From positions 21,146,960 through 21,210,959 of the forward strand of contig OV121084.1 of NCBI GenBank assembly GCA_921293015.1: a DNA stretch of 64,000 bases, given 5' to 3'. The stretch's first letter is position 1, and each line of letters starts with the position of its first letter. The DNA is from Phorcus lineatus. Lineage: Eukaryota; Mollusca; Gastropoda; Trochida; Trochidae. Position numbers and translations under genes: made by a program. Shown here one piece after another: positions 43,871-54,623 of the stretch. The notes beneath the pieces are model-generated. The model was not told where the DNA came from and did not search any database. It saw nothing but the letters and a program-made list of their open reading frames with translations.

Positions 43871-46800
43871 CGTTATTACTACTTCTACTACTTCTACTAC
43901 TACTACTACTACTACTTATACTTATACTACCGAATCGCCGCCAGTGGCTGAAATATTGCCCAAGCGGCGTTAAACAATAACTCACTCATTCACTCACTCT
44001 ACTACCGCTACTACTACTTCTTCTACTACTACAACTACTACTGCTGCTGCAATGAAACAAACATGCCAAATACTTACACAACCACTACACATAGACATAA
44101 TGATCTGACAACCATAACACCACTCTTATACATGGAACTCCGTAACTTTCAACTTAATTGGTCCAATTCGCATCGCATTATGGTTGTCAGATTACTTTGA
44201 TTGTTGTGCAATCATTGGATGCAAAGTGAGGCCATTTTGTACATCATTTCGGGTGTGTTTCGGCGTATGTTTATAAATGCGACTTTTGATGTAACTTTCA
44301 TTAGAAATAAACATATAATGCTACATATCTTATCACAAACTAAGTATTAACTTATTCGACAAAAAAATTCATTCTATTCGATACATTATTTCCCCTTTTT
44401 ATAATCATTATTCTATTACCCGACTATGTGCGAGTAAAACCGCAAGGCTGCATTCGAAGCAGCATTTCATTTCATGTAGCCCAAAAGTTCTGGGTTTATA
44501 TTTTTTGCAGAACTATATACAAATTGAAAACAATCAACCATAGCAAATTCATAGCTTTACAGAAATATTCTTAACAATGAAATATAAATGAGTTTGGACG
44601 CCTTTGTTTCTGCGCTTGTTTCGAATCTAGATCTATGTGACGAAATGTCCGACTGTCTAACTGACAGCTTGTGACGAAATATCTTTATGAATTTGTTTAT
44701 AAGAAATTGATTTTATTATATGTTATTGTTGTTGAAACTGCGATCGTTTAGTATAAGAGGAGTCACAGTAACTATCACTACATACGGCCATTAGGTAAAT
44801 AATTTATAAGCTAATATCATTAATAAATTCTTATCTTTTTTTGTTTTCTTAGTTTAGACAGACTAAAATATTTATTTATTTTATTTACTTTGGTCACAAC
44901 AGGCCATAAATGTTCATCTATGAGGTCTATGTACTTCTGTGAGTTCAGGGTACCCTCAATTGGCACAAGCGTTCCAACACCACCCTTCGTAATACAGCCC
45001 AAAAACATGCAGCTAATGCGAGCCGGTTGCTTCAGTGCATTCAGACACTCGGGTCTCCACTTCTCATCAGATTTTCTCCAAACATAAACAGATTTGTTCT
45101 TGCCAATTACGACCTGAGTTTCATCAGAGAAAATAATTTTCTTCCAATAGTTAAGTGGTAAATGTCTCTTATTTCTACACCAAGCAATCCTCTTTCTTCT
45201 GTTTACCTTAGAAATTGTGATAGTCTTCCTAATTGCACATTTTCGGAAACCGTAGAAATGTAGCTGTCTTTGAGCAGTTCTTTAAGATAAAACTTGATTA
45301 TATACATTGTTGAATTCATATGTCAAATCTGTCAAAGACTGTCTCCGATTACCTTTTACCATCCGGCAAAGTAGGCGATCACTTCTTTGGTTAGTCAATT
45401 TTGGTCTCCCACTTCTAGCCTTATTTTCTACTGAACCAAATGCTGAAAATTTCTTCCAAATTCTTGAGACAGTGGACTCAAGTATTCCTAAAATTCTTGC
45501 AATGTTAGAATTCTTATCTCCATTCTGTTTTAAAAATATCAATCTTTCTTTCAACTGGGGGGTCACTTCCCTCCTGACAGTAGCCATTACTTAATCTCCA
45601 ATGTAAACAGGATGTCGTCTGCTTCACCCACTTCATGTAGGTGCTAGGTGAAAAGGTACCCCCTAAAATATGTTGTCAGACAAAATTTTATTTTTGGATG
45701 TAAGAACTAAATTCTTTGTTTCCAAATACATAACGGCCATCACTGACTAAATTAAATTCACGTGATCAACATTGCTTATTTATTTACATAAACCTCCAGT
45801 TCCTCATTGTCTACTCTAAAGTATTTATTTTTTAAACTTAAATATTTGTGCCTCTGTTTCTACTAATTGTCTTACTTCCGGGTCTAGTTACAGTATTGAA
45901 CTAAGTATTATTTCAAACACTAGAATTTTATAACTATATTAAAATGTAAATTCATTTTATTGTATTTATTGAAAATATACATTAATTCAAATAAAAAAAC
46001 ATAAACCCAACGACAAAATATGCCAACTACAGGCACAACGTATTTCAAACGTCGATTTGACAGACATATTCGCGATTCTTGTCCAAAATAATTTTCAAAA
46101 AAACTAAATCAACGATCTTTTTAGTTTGTCCATCATTTAATGTCTTTGACGTATAATTGGGGGGAAACACGTTTCAAGTGTCGAGTCGGACCAACCAAAA
46201 GCATGTTTGTGAACTCTTTGACATCGAACAACTGCAGTTCTTCACGCCGTGGCGAGAATGGCGGACTACTATTACGTCACATTACGGAAGATGCCGAAAG
46301 CTGCCGAAATTTTTGCATACCAGCTAGCCGGATTTGCAGAGCGGCGCGCAAGTGTCGCAATTTTTACACAAAAACATGGGAGTTTGTATTTACCTTAGAA
46401 ATCTGGCACAATAGCATTACTAAATAACATAGATTAGGGTTTTTAAATCATTTAACGACATACATAAGTATACGTCTGATATACATGGTGTTATTTGATA
46501 AAAAAAAGAGTACTGGTTGTTTCTGAAAAGTAACATCTCAATGTTTATCAGTTCACTATAGTGACAATAAACAGGTTAAAGTCTCGAGTTGTGATCCAAA
46601 ACCGGACAGTGGCACGCGCCACTCAGACTCAGATGTACAGTGCCATGCCAAAAGTATTGCAACAAACCTGTTTGCGGTCCAGTTCATTAAAGTCATAGTG
46701 TCAATTTTGTAAGGCAACCAAACTGGGCTAATTATTCTTCACGAGCAAAAATCTGATCACTTACAACAATATGTTCTGTCGCGTCAGCAAAGATTTCATT

Positions 46801-49800
46801 TTTAAGCCCGTTTTAAAGTTTAAGAAGACACTGCTTATTGGCGTATGCCGTTTCAGACCGAAGAGTTACCGAATCAAGTGCGATCCCATCGCGAGCATGA
46901 AATACCGGAAATCTAGTAATTGCAGCGACGATACTTATGAAAGACGCATTCTTCATTGAGTTTACCACCTTTTTGTTATTTCTGTATTTGAAGAAAGATA
47001 AGCTATTGGCTATTTTCATTGGATATTTAGCTGGGAAATGTCATGTGTTCCACGTCATGGCCTGAGCGAAATGACGTGGTAAGGACTAACGCTCGGCAAA
47101 GACATAGGGTAGGGTGTTTTGAACTTTATTATTGAGGGCTAGAATGCACGCAGATTTCTGAAAATAGTTGCAAAAATGAGACTATGACTTTAAAGTAACG
47201 AATGAAAACGAAACACTCCCATTTGAAAACCGCGTTACATTGCCAAGTGAAATTTGGCAGGATAATATTTTACAGTCTGCTTTTTCATATAACGCCGTTT
47301 ATGACGTCATCGGTTGTGTTAACGTCAGTCGCGTGCCTAGCAGACGACATGGCTCGTAGCGCGAAAGAACTGTCAGCCGAGCAAAAAGAATTAATTATTG
47401 AGTTGCATATAAAAGGTTTGAAGAATAGTAAAATTGCAGAATTGTTAGCAATTCATAGATCTACTGTTGGGAGAATTTTGAAGAAATTTACTCACGTCGA
47501 AAGCACAGAAAACAGACATCGAAGTGGTCGGCCTCGTGTGATCGGGTTGAGGGGAGATTGGAGACTTTTCCGCGTTGTTCGTAAGAATAGGCGACGTTCC
47601 CTTTCTGATTTAACTGACAATTTCAATTCTCAACATCATGTTCGAGTTTCCAGCAGGACAATTCAGAGACATTTACATCGTGTTGGTATAAAAAAACGAA
47701 CGATAAGAAAGGGTATCACTATTTCGGAAGTCAATCGTCAGAAGCGTGTCAGGTGGAGTCGAGGAAAAGTTACATGGAGGCTTGATAGGAGAAAGAAAGT
47801 TCTATTCACAGATGAAACTCAAGTTGTATTGGGAAAAAACAAATACATTTCAGTTTGGAGAAAGGCCGACGAAAAGTGGCGACCAGAATGTTTGAACGTA
47901 CTGAAACGTCCCGTCAGGGCAAGTGTCATGTTTTGGGGGGGTGTCAGCTACAACGGTGTGGGTGTATTGGTTCCAGTCGAGGGAAATATAAACTCGGCAA
48001 AATATATTGATTTTCTTGAAACAAATTTGTGGCCTGTTGTAGCAAAAGAATTTGGGAATGAACCCTGGATATTTCAAGATGACAATGCGCCCGTACACCG
48101 TTCTCGGGAAACCAATACCTGGAAAACGGATAATAATATTCCCGGAATGGACTGGCCTGCACAATCCCCAGACATCAATATAATAGAAAATGTGTGGAGG
48201 TGTATGAAAATTAAACTTCAGAAAGACTGTGAAAACATAAACTCTCGCGAAGATTTGATAGCCGCAGTTCAGCGGATCTGGTCCAACCTACCGCAAGTCT
48301 ATATTCGAAGTTTATACCAATCAATTCCGAAAAGAATACGAAGTGTCATTATCCAGAAAGGTTACATTACAAAATACTGACTAGTTTAGGTAAGTCAATT
48401 CAATTATTCAACTTTTAGACCGACATTGTATGGAGCGCATTTGACTCCACACCGGTGACGTCAGACATGTTTGTTGCAATACTTTTGGCACGTCACTGTA
48501 GTTTTGGAAACTTATTTAAAGCAGACACAACGAAAAGAATATGTCGTTAGTGCTTGACATTTCATATAACTAAAGTGCATGCATAAGGGACGCAGAATTT
48601 CGACTTCGAAACACTTATTAGGCAGATTTCAATTACATTGAAAAACAAGGAAAAATTATAATGTTGGCATTAAGGAGATAAAAATGCAAATTTAAAAAGT
48701 CGATTTAAACTTAACTCAGTTAATGTGGTATTTTGGCTCTAATTTATTTATTTAATTAATTAGAAATACTCTGTGTAACTTCAAGTCTGTTTATTACATA
48801 GTAAAATATATCTGAATACCTGTAAACATCAGTATTGTTGATTGTAGAGCCAAGGTGACAGTGTAGTCCAACCAGAACAAGGAACTGATTATTTTGAATG
48901 ATTTCTTCTACACAATCCTGAACATCATCTTCATTTATCCCAAACTTTGATGAGCCCAGTCCAGTGCTGATAAATGGATGGACATCCTGAAACAAATATA
49001 AATGTTAAGTTATGTTGCTAGTTATGAGGACAATGCAGCCAGACAAAAATACGGACATTTATAATGATGTTGCTGATTTATTTAGTTAGTGTTTATGATA
49101 ATGTAATTTAAAGTTGTATTATTATTATATATATTTATTTTTTTATATATATTATTTTTACCACATAAAAGTTAAAAAAAACCCATAGACCTCATCATTG
49201 TCAGTGTTTTCCGAAATGTCAACTTTTCTATAATAATCATAATAATCCGAAATAAAAAAACAAATTCCTAGAAACAGATTCCCAGTCAATTATTCCATAT
49301 AAAGTGTTTAGGCCTCGTTTTCTTTCGTTGATATTTTCTAATAAACAAACGTATAGGGTTTGTCTTTGATAAAGTCTAACATCCCTGAAATTTAATGCTA
49401 ATCAATCCAAGCAGAAAAGCATTGATTTAATTTTAAAAAGGCCGGGAATGGACTCAGTGTCTTCAAGAACGTGACGAAGGTGTCGTGGTAAAGTTTAGTA
49501 CATGCTAAGTCAGTCGAGGTCTACGCACTGACCAGGGGGAGCAGGCATCAATTAAATTTACAGGGCGAATATGATCAGAAATTTTCAGTATTGAATTGCT
49601 GTAGCTGTTTGGTATTTTTGAGCTGTATGGTTCAAAGAGCAGTTTTGCTATTGCAAGTGTCAGTGGTCCACAAAGTTTAAGGTCAAGAGTGACTCATGGT
49701 GACCCAGATCTATCTACAGTGACCTGTCCTTGGACGAACCTGAAGTTGGGAATATAATTTATTATTAGTTTGTACTTGGTCTAACTTCTTATTTTACAAA

Positions 49801-52800
49801 TAGCTTTTCTGTTGTTTTTTCCGTGAGAAGAATTTTGGTAAGAAGTGTTTTGCTCTCAATGTTTTTGTTTCATTTATGTTTTTAAGTAGTTTTTCTGCTG
49901 TCGGAACTCATGTTGCAGGGAGGATTGGTGACGCGGGGTGTACTTCTATAATACCTGTATTTTACTGGACTGGTCGGTCGGCTACATGTATTGCCATTTC
50001 TTTGTCAATAAACCTGCTCGTCTGTGACCTGTGGTAAGCATTTCCCATGTGAAGTGTTTTGTGGTACGTAAAAAATATTTTATGTTCGTTTGATCGAAGA
50101 GAATTAGAACATAAATCGTCCAGAAATAGTCCATTGGCAGAATTGGTATTGCTTGTAAACTCCTATATTGTTGGTGCTTGAGACATGAAATATTCCCAAA
50201 ACATTTATTTCCGAACATAGGTTAAAAAATTTAAGAATTTTACTATCATATGGCTTTACTACCTGGACCTCTGTTTTTCAAAAATTCATTTTTCATTGGT
50301 AACTCATATTGTCCATCGAATGCGAAGGTTTTCATCATGCATAGTCAGGTGTTTGTGGTTAACACCCGGTTAACAACCTGGGGACACCTGATATGATAAT
50401 ATTCCTTTTCTGAAATTAATGAAACATTTATTTGCAAAGACAATCAAAATGTCAGTATATTAACATAAGACATCTACAAATGGATCGATTGAAACATGGA
50501 TTAAAACCTGTGACCTGTTGTTTTCAGGCCAAGTGAAGTAACCACAAGATCACAAACGTTATATGGGTTTATAGGATTTTTTATAACCAATTGTTTGAGT
50601 AGGTTATACTTAATAAAGTGACAGGTTTTTAAAAAATTAATATTTAAATTGTATATTAACATATAAAAGTGGGAGCATATATTCTAAGCTGACATCACTT
50701 TACTTTCCATTTTAATATTTACATGTATACAGGGTGTGCTTAACAGTGAGGGGACACGTAAGGAACAACACACCGAAAGATCTACCCTTTAAAAGATATG
50801 AATGGGTAAGATAGTTGTGTCCGATGCAGAAAGGAGAAAGCCGATCTCTATGAAAGTGTATATGGAAGATAGATATAGATACATGAAAAATACAGTGTAG
50901 ATGTTTTACATAGATTGGAAAATGCTTATTGAAACTTGTTGAATGGGAATTAGGAAGTTGGAAGTGTGCCCATGTCTCCAATATAACGATGACTCTGACT
51001 TTATGCATGTGCTGTTTGACGCTAAAATTACTGTTATTGAGGTTATGGCTCCTGTAGAGAGCAACCAGAACAACAAGCTCCTGGCGTTATTGGTATCTCT
51101 TTTGAATGTCATTAGACACAATGGTATTGAATCTTTACACCATGTTTTTAATTTTTGTTAATAAATCCCTACCACCTGGACTACAGGCATTATAAATCCT
51201 ATCGCTAAATGTTCAACTTTAGATTATTTGGATCCCATGTCATATGGGGGTTTAAAACTTACCAACTTTATGTATTAATTATATTGCAATGTTTTTGATT
51301 AAATCGCTTACAGTCATGGGATGAAGCTACTGATGTGTTGAGTGACGTACAAAATGGTTCCGAGAGAAGAGGTCCACTGCAGTTCATATTGTTCCGTTTG
51401 TTCTATTATTGAAAATTGAAAATGTAAAAAACAAGATACTTTTCCTGGTTTATTTGATTTTAAGAACGCGTATGATTGTATTGATACAGGGGTTCTGTAG
51501 GAGAAAGTTACTGACATTGTCGTGAAAGGAAAAATGTTTTTAGCTCTCCAATCATTGTATGATAATGTATTGTGCAGTGTTCGTGTTAATGGCATGGTAA
51601 CATCATTGCATCTTTGATGACCTAATTTTGATTGCAGGTTTATCAGATGATTTAAACCATCTGTTTGACATTTTAAATAATGTGTGTGTTACTAATGGTT
51701 TATATTCATATTTAAATACCAAACTTTATATAAATATATGGTGGCTTTGAACTCTGAATTTTCCAGTGTTATTCGGCCACGAAAACATTGCAGACACGTT
51801 ACCAACTTGTACCTGTGGAAAAAGTGCATTTTGATAGGAAAATCATGAAAAATTGCATATAAACAGAATTTTTACCTGCACGTGAAACTAAAAAATCACA
51901 TGGAACTGTTCAACAGCATCCGATTGTAAAAAAAACGTCAGCGACCATGATCAGATTGTCACCAGAACAGAGAGAACGGGCCGTCGGCAAGACTACATCA
52001 ATCAGCTTCTACAACACTTGTCGTATACAGAAAACCCCTTGAACCCTCTTTCAGCAAGCAACGCCCCATGTCACACAATACGACACGACCAAGATTTCCA
52101 AACACAAGCCCTGACCTCTCACCGATTGAGCACCTGAAAGGCAGATCCGTGCTAGACAAGTTCCACCTGCCCAACCCTTGAGAGCAAATGGAAGGAAGGA
52201 TTCCCCGTCCCGTGAACCGATGTTTTAAGTCATATGCTAGACCTTGAGTTAGAGCCTGTATCGCTGCTTGGGGGGAAAACACTCAATACCGACCCTTTTT
52301 GTGTTCAGAAATGTGCTAAGATCTTTATTTTGAAATAACTTTAATTTTGCGACTGGCGACCAGACAAAGAAACCCCCATGCATTTGCGGCTTCCTGACAC
52401 ACGTAGTTAAAAAAAACAACGGGTGCTTGCTTAAAGACCTTGTTGCGTTTTGGCGAATGACTTATTTTAACAACTTAAAATGAAGACATATGAAATGCCT
52501 TCAAAACAAGCCCCTCTCTTTTGATAGAATCCTATCAATAAAACTAATGACTTGAAAAACTAATAAATTCTATAACAACCTTGTAATTCCCGAAAATTAT
52601 GTACAGAATCTGCATGATTTGAAGAAAGTTCTCTTTCTATGGAATCAAGCAGAACAATTCCATTCCATTGGACAAATCTTCGTCACTGGTCTGGTCAAAA
52701 TGATTTTGCCAGTCTGAAGCCGTACCAACCGTAAATGACCATGTGTCTTGCAGAGAGATTGCTCATGTGAAGAGCATCTGTAAGTATCCTTTATGCCGAG

Positions 52801-54623
52801 CAAAAATGAATGCCTTGTATCTCAGCTATGTGTTTAATGGTGAAACGTATGTCTGCAAGCACCATGTCGTGAACAGCATCAACTTGAACATCACTGGTGA
52901 AGGTTCTTGGCCGACAAGGCCTCGCATCATGTTCAACTATCTGCTGGCCACGTTTAAATTTAGCAACCCACTTGGCATCTGTTGATCACGCAAGGGAGTT
53001 ATCACCAAACGTATCGACCATGTCTTCGTGGATTTCATGTGTACACATTCCTTTCCTAAATAGATACTTGATGACTTCACGCTTTTCAACGTCATTCATT
53101 TTTCCAGCATCTTCACGAAAACTACTCTATGGATTGTTGCAATATTTTGTCACTTCAGAACGATTGCTTTTAAGGTTTACATATATATTTTGGAAAAGTG
53201 GGTTGTTACATCATGATTATTCTAAAAAACCTTTTTTATTTACTCGCGGATTCATACCAAAAATGTTTCAACAGAATTCTTTATTTACATATTTAAATAT
53301 AACCAATGTCAACTTAAATTCATTGTTTTCAACTTGATGTCACTACGCCAAAGGCAACCTTTGTATCAGCCCCGCTATTAAAACCTGTTATCCTTCTTTT
53401 TATCCTTAATTGGCGAAAACTTCACTTAATTTCATCATTGTTGCGGTAGGACGTTAACTAAGCTGTCCATTTCATTTATAATTTCAACAGTACATTGTCC
53501 CGCTCTCTTTATATACCGCTTTCTTTCGGTTAAATTATGACATAAGATCCCATCCGACCAGTGTAGCGAATACCTATATTCCTCTGTACAAGATTTAAAA
53601 GTTAAAGAATTGGACAGGACTTGAAACATATTTCCAACAGAGTCGCCACTTTTTAACGAAAAACGCAAAATTATGAAAAAAATAATATATATATATATAT
53701 ATATTTTTAATCGTGATACACCTTCACGTAATAAAGTATCTTGATATCAAGTTAAAGATTGACGGAGGGATGAACGGACGGAGCCTGTTGTAATACTCCC
53801 GCAAGAACGTTTTTTCCGGGGGTAAACACAAATTTCGAAGGAGATATAGATTATCATATCTGAAATAATCATGCAAATCGTTTAAAAAATAAGTATAAAA
53901 AAAGTATAAATAATAAGAATAACCGGGATATTAATATTTGTCCTAGACTTATTTTGAAAACCTTTGAAGAAAACTTTCCTAACTAGCAAAATGTGATTTG
54001 CCTCTCACAAAGTGTCCTATTTTATGTATACTCGATTAGTAATAATTTTTATAAACCATGTGTGCATTAACATTATAAAAATTTTGCTCTCTCTCACAGG
54101 GTAAATCATCAAACGCTCTTACCGGGTCTATATCCGGGTTCATTCGTAGAAGAATATTTGCTTCGGTGTTTTCTTTTTGGCAAATTTCAAGTGTTTGAAT
54201 CAAATCAAAATAACTGTCAACGTTGATCAAACACCCAGCTTTAATTGCAAGTATTCGTTCCCAGTCCTGTTTTCCATTGCCGTTAAGGATCATATTCATT
54301 GGATGAAAACCAACGGCCAGTGCAAGTTTGAGCTCCATCCCACTGACAAGAGTCACCAAGCAACCCCTTGACCGAACGATATCCAAAAGGGACGGCACTG
54401 CATTTGCCTTCATCGCATAACTCAGCAACGAACGTACTTCCAGCGTTTGAAGTGATTCGTGATAGTCAGATATATTTGAAAGGAGTTTCCGCTTGCTGTA
54501 CACAAAAAAGGGCGAAGATGGGAATATGTTTCGCAAGTGTAACTCATGCTTAATATCTTTGACTCGTACGTCTTCACAGTATAAAAATCCCTCTCGAAAT
54601 GTAAATACTTGCTCCTCCGCCAT
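39897..54623 (-). CDS. Diaminopimelate decarboxylase-like (LysA-type) PLP enzyme, partial, three exons
   Basis: Host gene of the Orn/DAP/Arg decarboxylase family 2 (fold-type III, PLP-dependent). Exons at 54123-54623, 48820-48986 and 39897-40035 join in phases 0 and 2 with GT-AG borders to give 269 codons. Markers in order are the PLP-lysine motif 'YAMKAN' (Lys72), 'LLRMNPDIDP' continuing as 'DVHPFISTGLGSSKFGI', 'GLHCHLGST' (about 208-215), and the Gly-rich phosphate loop 'NIGGGLNINY' (about 248-257). The HxHLGS and HPxxxTG motifs fit diaminopimelate rather than ornithine decarboxylase. Family members are usually 400 residues or more. The C-terminal part (EPGR, CESxD, final Tyr) is not seen here and probably lies in exons below 39897 or outside the window. 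The substrate is not proven: lysine, ornithine or a related amino acid are possible. Confidence 0.85.
40217..40490 (+). repeat. LTR-like sequence, possible solo LTR
   Basis: Begins TGTTAAGGCGGG and contains a TATA box 'tctataaaaggg' (about 40305) and an AATAAAG signal about 25 bases downstream (about 40332). A second AATAAAA is near 40446. This spacing of promoter and polyadenylation signals is that of a retroviral-type LTR. The right end and a target duplication could not be fixed, and no coding part adjoins. It sits in intron 2. Confidence 0.35.
40580..42110 (+). pseudogene. L2/CR1-type LINE reverse transcriptase, 5'-truncated
   Basis: The plus strand reads 'IRPLLKKPGLDQNQLKNYRP', 'SNLPYLSKVLEKAV', 'LFDLSAAFDTISHQRLISRM', then 'GVPQGSVLGPVLFTLYTQPL', the catalytic 'HQYADDNQFYLS', 'KTEFILIGQ' and 'SLGVWLDQHL'. 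In shifted frames it continues 'IDFKLLLLAYKCLHNLAPVY' and 'LRSQHH'. At least four frameshifts or stops (for example 41106-41108 and 41515). It differs from the CR1-like family above in its 'AAFDTISH' and 'YADDNQFY' motifs. It lies in intron 2 of the decarboxylase gene, on the opposite strand. Confidence 0.8.
42120..42675 (+). pseudogene. LINE C-terminal fragment split by a G-run
   Basis: First part reads 'LPNVIYNMMIYLSNMGKVYL' and 'FVWLNQGVGDLKH'. After a G22 run (42376-42397), the second part reads 'ERICQLCSSAIEDEVHFTLV' with the CxxC-H-C knuckle, and the stop is at 42670. It is the same broad family as 1870-2370. A 3' untranslated region with 'gggccgg' and a C13 run (42763-42775) follows. 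Confidence 0.7.
42680..43797. other. No gene recognised
   Basis: Intronic sequence. Nothing supported beyond a C13 run at 42763-42775. Confidence 0.45.
43798..43920. repeat. (TTA)n then (CTA/CTT)n microsatellite
   Basis: About 73 bases of TTA repeat followed by interrupted CTA/CTT repeats. A further CTA/CTT block is at 44001-44048. Frames of poly-Leu or poly-Asn here are artefacts. Confidence 0.95.
43926..44000 (+). mobile_element. SINE- or LINE-type 3' tail
   Basis: Contains 'cagtggctgaaatattgccc', 'aagcggcgttaaacaataac' and a 'tcactcattcactcactc' tail. A second, diverged copy is at about 32045-32090. Tails of this kind are common at the ends of short elements in molluscan genomes, to my knowledge. 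Confidence 0.5.
44049..44825. other. No gene recognised
   Basis: Intronic AT-rich sequence without recognised features. Confidence 0.45.
44830..45587 (-). pseudogene. Tc1-like transposase, C-terminally truncated
   Basis: Minus strand from 45587: 'MATVRREVTPQLKERLIFLK', helix-turn-helix 'NSNIARILGILESTVSRIWK', 'SGRPKLTNQRSDRLL', then in other frames 'TISKVNRRKRIAWCRNK', 'IIFSDETQVVIGKNKSVYVW', 'KWRPECLNALKQPARISCMF' and 'GTLVPIEGTLNSQKYIDLID', ending 'LWPVVTK'. The second catalytic Asp and the Glu are missing. It closely resembles the intact transposase at 47349-48380, so it is an older or sister copy of the same group. Terminal repeats were not found. Confidence 0.85.
45600..46636. other. 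No supported gene
   Basis: Intronic. A 95-codon plus-strand frame at 46140-46427 with scattered cysteines is not recognisable, and I do not call it. Confidence 0.4.
46638..48498 (+). mobile_element. Apparently intact Tc1-like transposon, 1.86 kb
   Basis: Ends match as inverted repeats of about 33 bases with few changes; both share the inner block GCCAAAAGTATTGCAACAAA. The outer edge is CAGTG on both sides, flanked by TA (46636-46637 and 48499-48500). It encloses one full-length open transposase gene. It lies in intron 2 of the decarboxylase gene, about 320 bases from exon 2, in the opposite orientation. Intact ends plus an intact gene make it a candidate autonomous element. Confidence 0.9.
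47349..48380 (+). CDS. Tc1-like transposase, full length, D34E
   Basis: 343 codons, the usual length for Tc1 transposases, from the ATG at 47349. An in-frame upstream ATG at 47202 adds 49 residues with no family character and is not preferred. N-terminal helix-turn-helix 'LKNSKIAELLAIHRSTVGRI' (residues 24-43), 'RHRSGRPRVIG' linker, basic second DNA-binding part to about 150. The DDE domain has Asp155 ('LFTDETQ'), Asp245 ('FQDDNAPVH') and Glu280 ('SPDINIIENVW'), with exactly 34 residues between the last two. No stop or frameshift is present. The enzyme cuts and pastes its element at TA sites in the nucleus. Confidence 0.92.
   Translation: MARSAKELSAEQKELIIELHIKGLKNSKIAELLAIHRSTVGRILKKFTHVESTENRHRSGRPRVIGLRGDWRLFRVVRKNRRRSLSDLTDNFNSQHHVRVSSRTIQRHLHRVGIKKRTIRKGITISEVNRQKRVRWSRGKVTWRLDRRKKVLFTDETQVVLGKNKYISVWRKADEKWRPECLNVLKRPVRASVMFWGGVSYNGVGVLVPVEGNINSAKYIDFLETNLWPVVAKEFGNEPWIFQDDNAPVHRSRETNTWKTDNNIPGMDWPAQSPDINIIENVWRCMKIKLQKDCENINSREDLIAAVQRIWSNLPQVYIRSLYQSIPKRIRSVIIQKGYITKY
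48820..48986 (-). CDS. LysA-like gene, exon 2
   Basis: 167 bases, acceptor 'tttgtttcag' before GAT at 48986. It encodes 'DVHPFISTGLGSSKFGINED' and 'VLVGLHCHLGSTINNTDVY'. It ends after AG of a split codon at donor GTATTC (48819-48814), phase 2. Confidence 0.88.
48990..51040. other. Intron 1 sequence, no gene recognised
   Basis: Non-coding apart from AT-rich runs at about 49125-49165. The last part, from about 50910, may belong to the LINE fragment that follows, but residues are not clear enough. Confidence 0.4.
51045..51790 (+). pseudogene. LINE reverse transcriptase fragment, heavily broken
   Basis: The plus strand reads 'LLALLVSLLNVIRHNGI', 'TTGIINPIAKCSTLDYLDPM', 'SWDEATDVLSDVQNG', 'FDFKNAYDCIDTGVL', 'KMFLALQSLYDNVLCSVRVN', then 'DDLILIAGLSDDLNHLFDIL' and 'CVTNGLYSYLN'. 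This is the fingers and palm of a LINE reverse transcriptase with RTE-like wording. The block between 'RVNGMVT' and 'DDLILIA' (GLKQGC... region and first Ala of the catalytic motif) is deleted. Many stops. Intron 1, opposite strand to the host gene. Confidence 0.7.
51948..52310 (+). pseudogene. Internally deleted Tc1-like transposase relic
   Basis: Starts 'MIRLSPEQRERAVGKT', the opening of a Tc1-type N-terminus, then loses the middle. It resumes with 'NTSPDLSPIEHL' (the Asp...Glu region of the DDE domain) near 52110. A tail like 'RACIAAWGENTQYRPFLCSE' follows near 52250. Stops and frameshifts throughout. It is a small deletion derivative of a Tc1-like element different from the intact one. 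Confidence 0.65.
52741..53103 (-). pseudogene. Mariner-family transposase N-terminus relic
   Basis: The minus strand from about 53100 reads 'NDVEKREVIKYLFRKGM', 'THEIHEDMVDTFGDNSL', 'AKWVAKFKRGQQIVEHDARP', then after a frameshift 'DVQVDAVHDMVLADIRFTIK', 'HIAEIQGIHF' and 'NLSARHM'. This is the two helix-turn-helix DNA-binding region of mariner-type transposases of the kind found in Mos1/SETMAR relatives. Stops are present and no DDE catalytic region follows. Intron 1. Confidence 0.75.
53110..54122. other. Intron 1, 5' part
   Basis: Non-coding, with a short (AT)n run at about 53686-53704. An open minus-strand frame at 53435-53668 (77 residues) has a protein-like composition, but I do not recognise it. 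Confidence 0.4.
54123..54623 (-). CDS. LysA-like gene, exon 1
   Basis: 167 codons, starting at an ATG in good Kozak context ('caaccATGGcg'), with no signal peptide. It holds the first half of the TIM-barrel with Lys72 in 'SYAMKANAVPSLL'. The donor GTAAGA follows the codon for Pro167 at 54122-54117, phase 0. Confidence 0.88.

Noticed and set aside
43737-43985. Open frames of poly-Leu and poly-Asn
   Set aside because: They come from the TTA/CTA microsatellite on either strand.
46140-46427. 95-codon frame with scattered cysteines
   Set aside because: No recognisable domain and no flanking gene structure.
47202-47348. 49-residue N-terminal extension of the intact Tc1 transposase
   Set aside because: The extension shows no family character. 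Starting at 47349 gives the usual transposase length.
53435-53668. 77-residue minus-strand frame in intron 1
   Set aside because: Composition looks protein-like, but there is no similarity I recognise and no phase-compatible splice sites linking it to the LysA-like exons.
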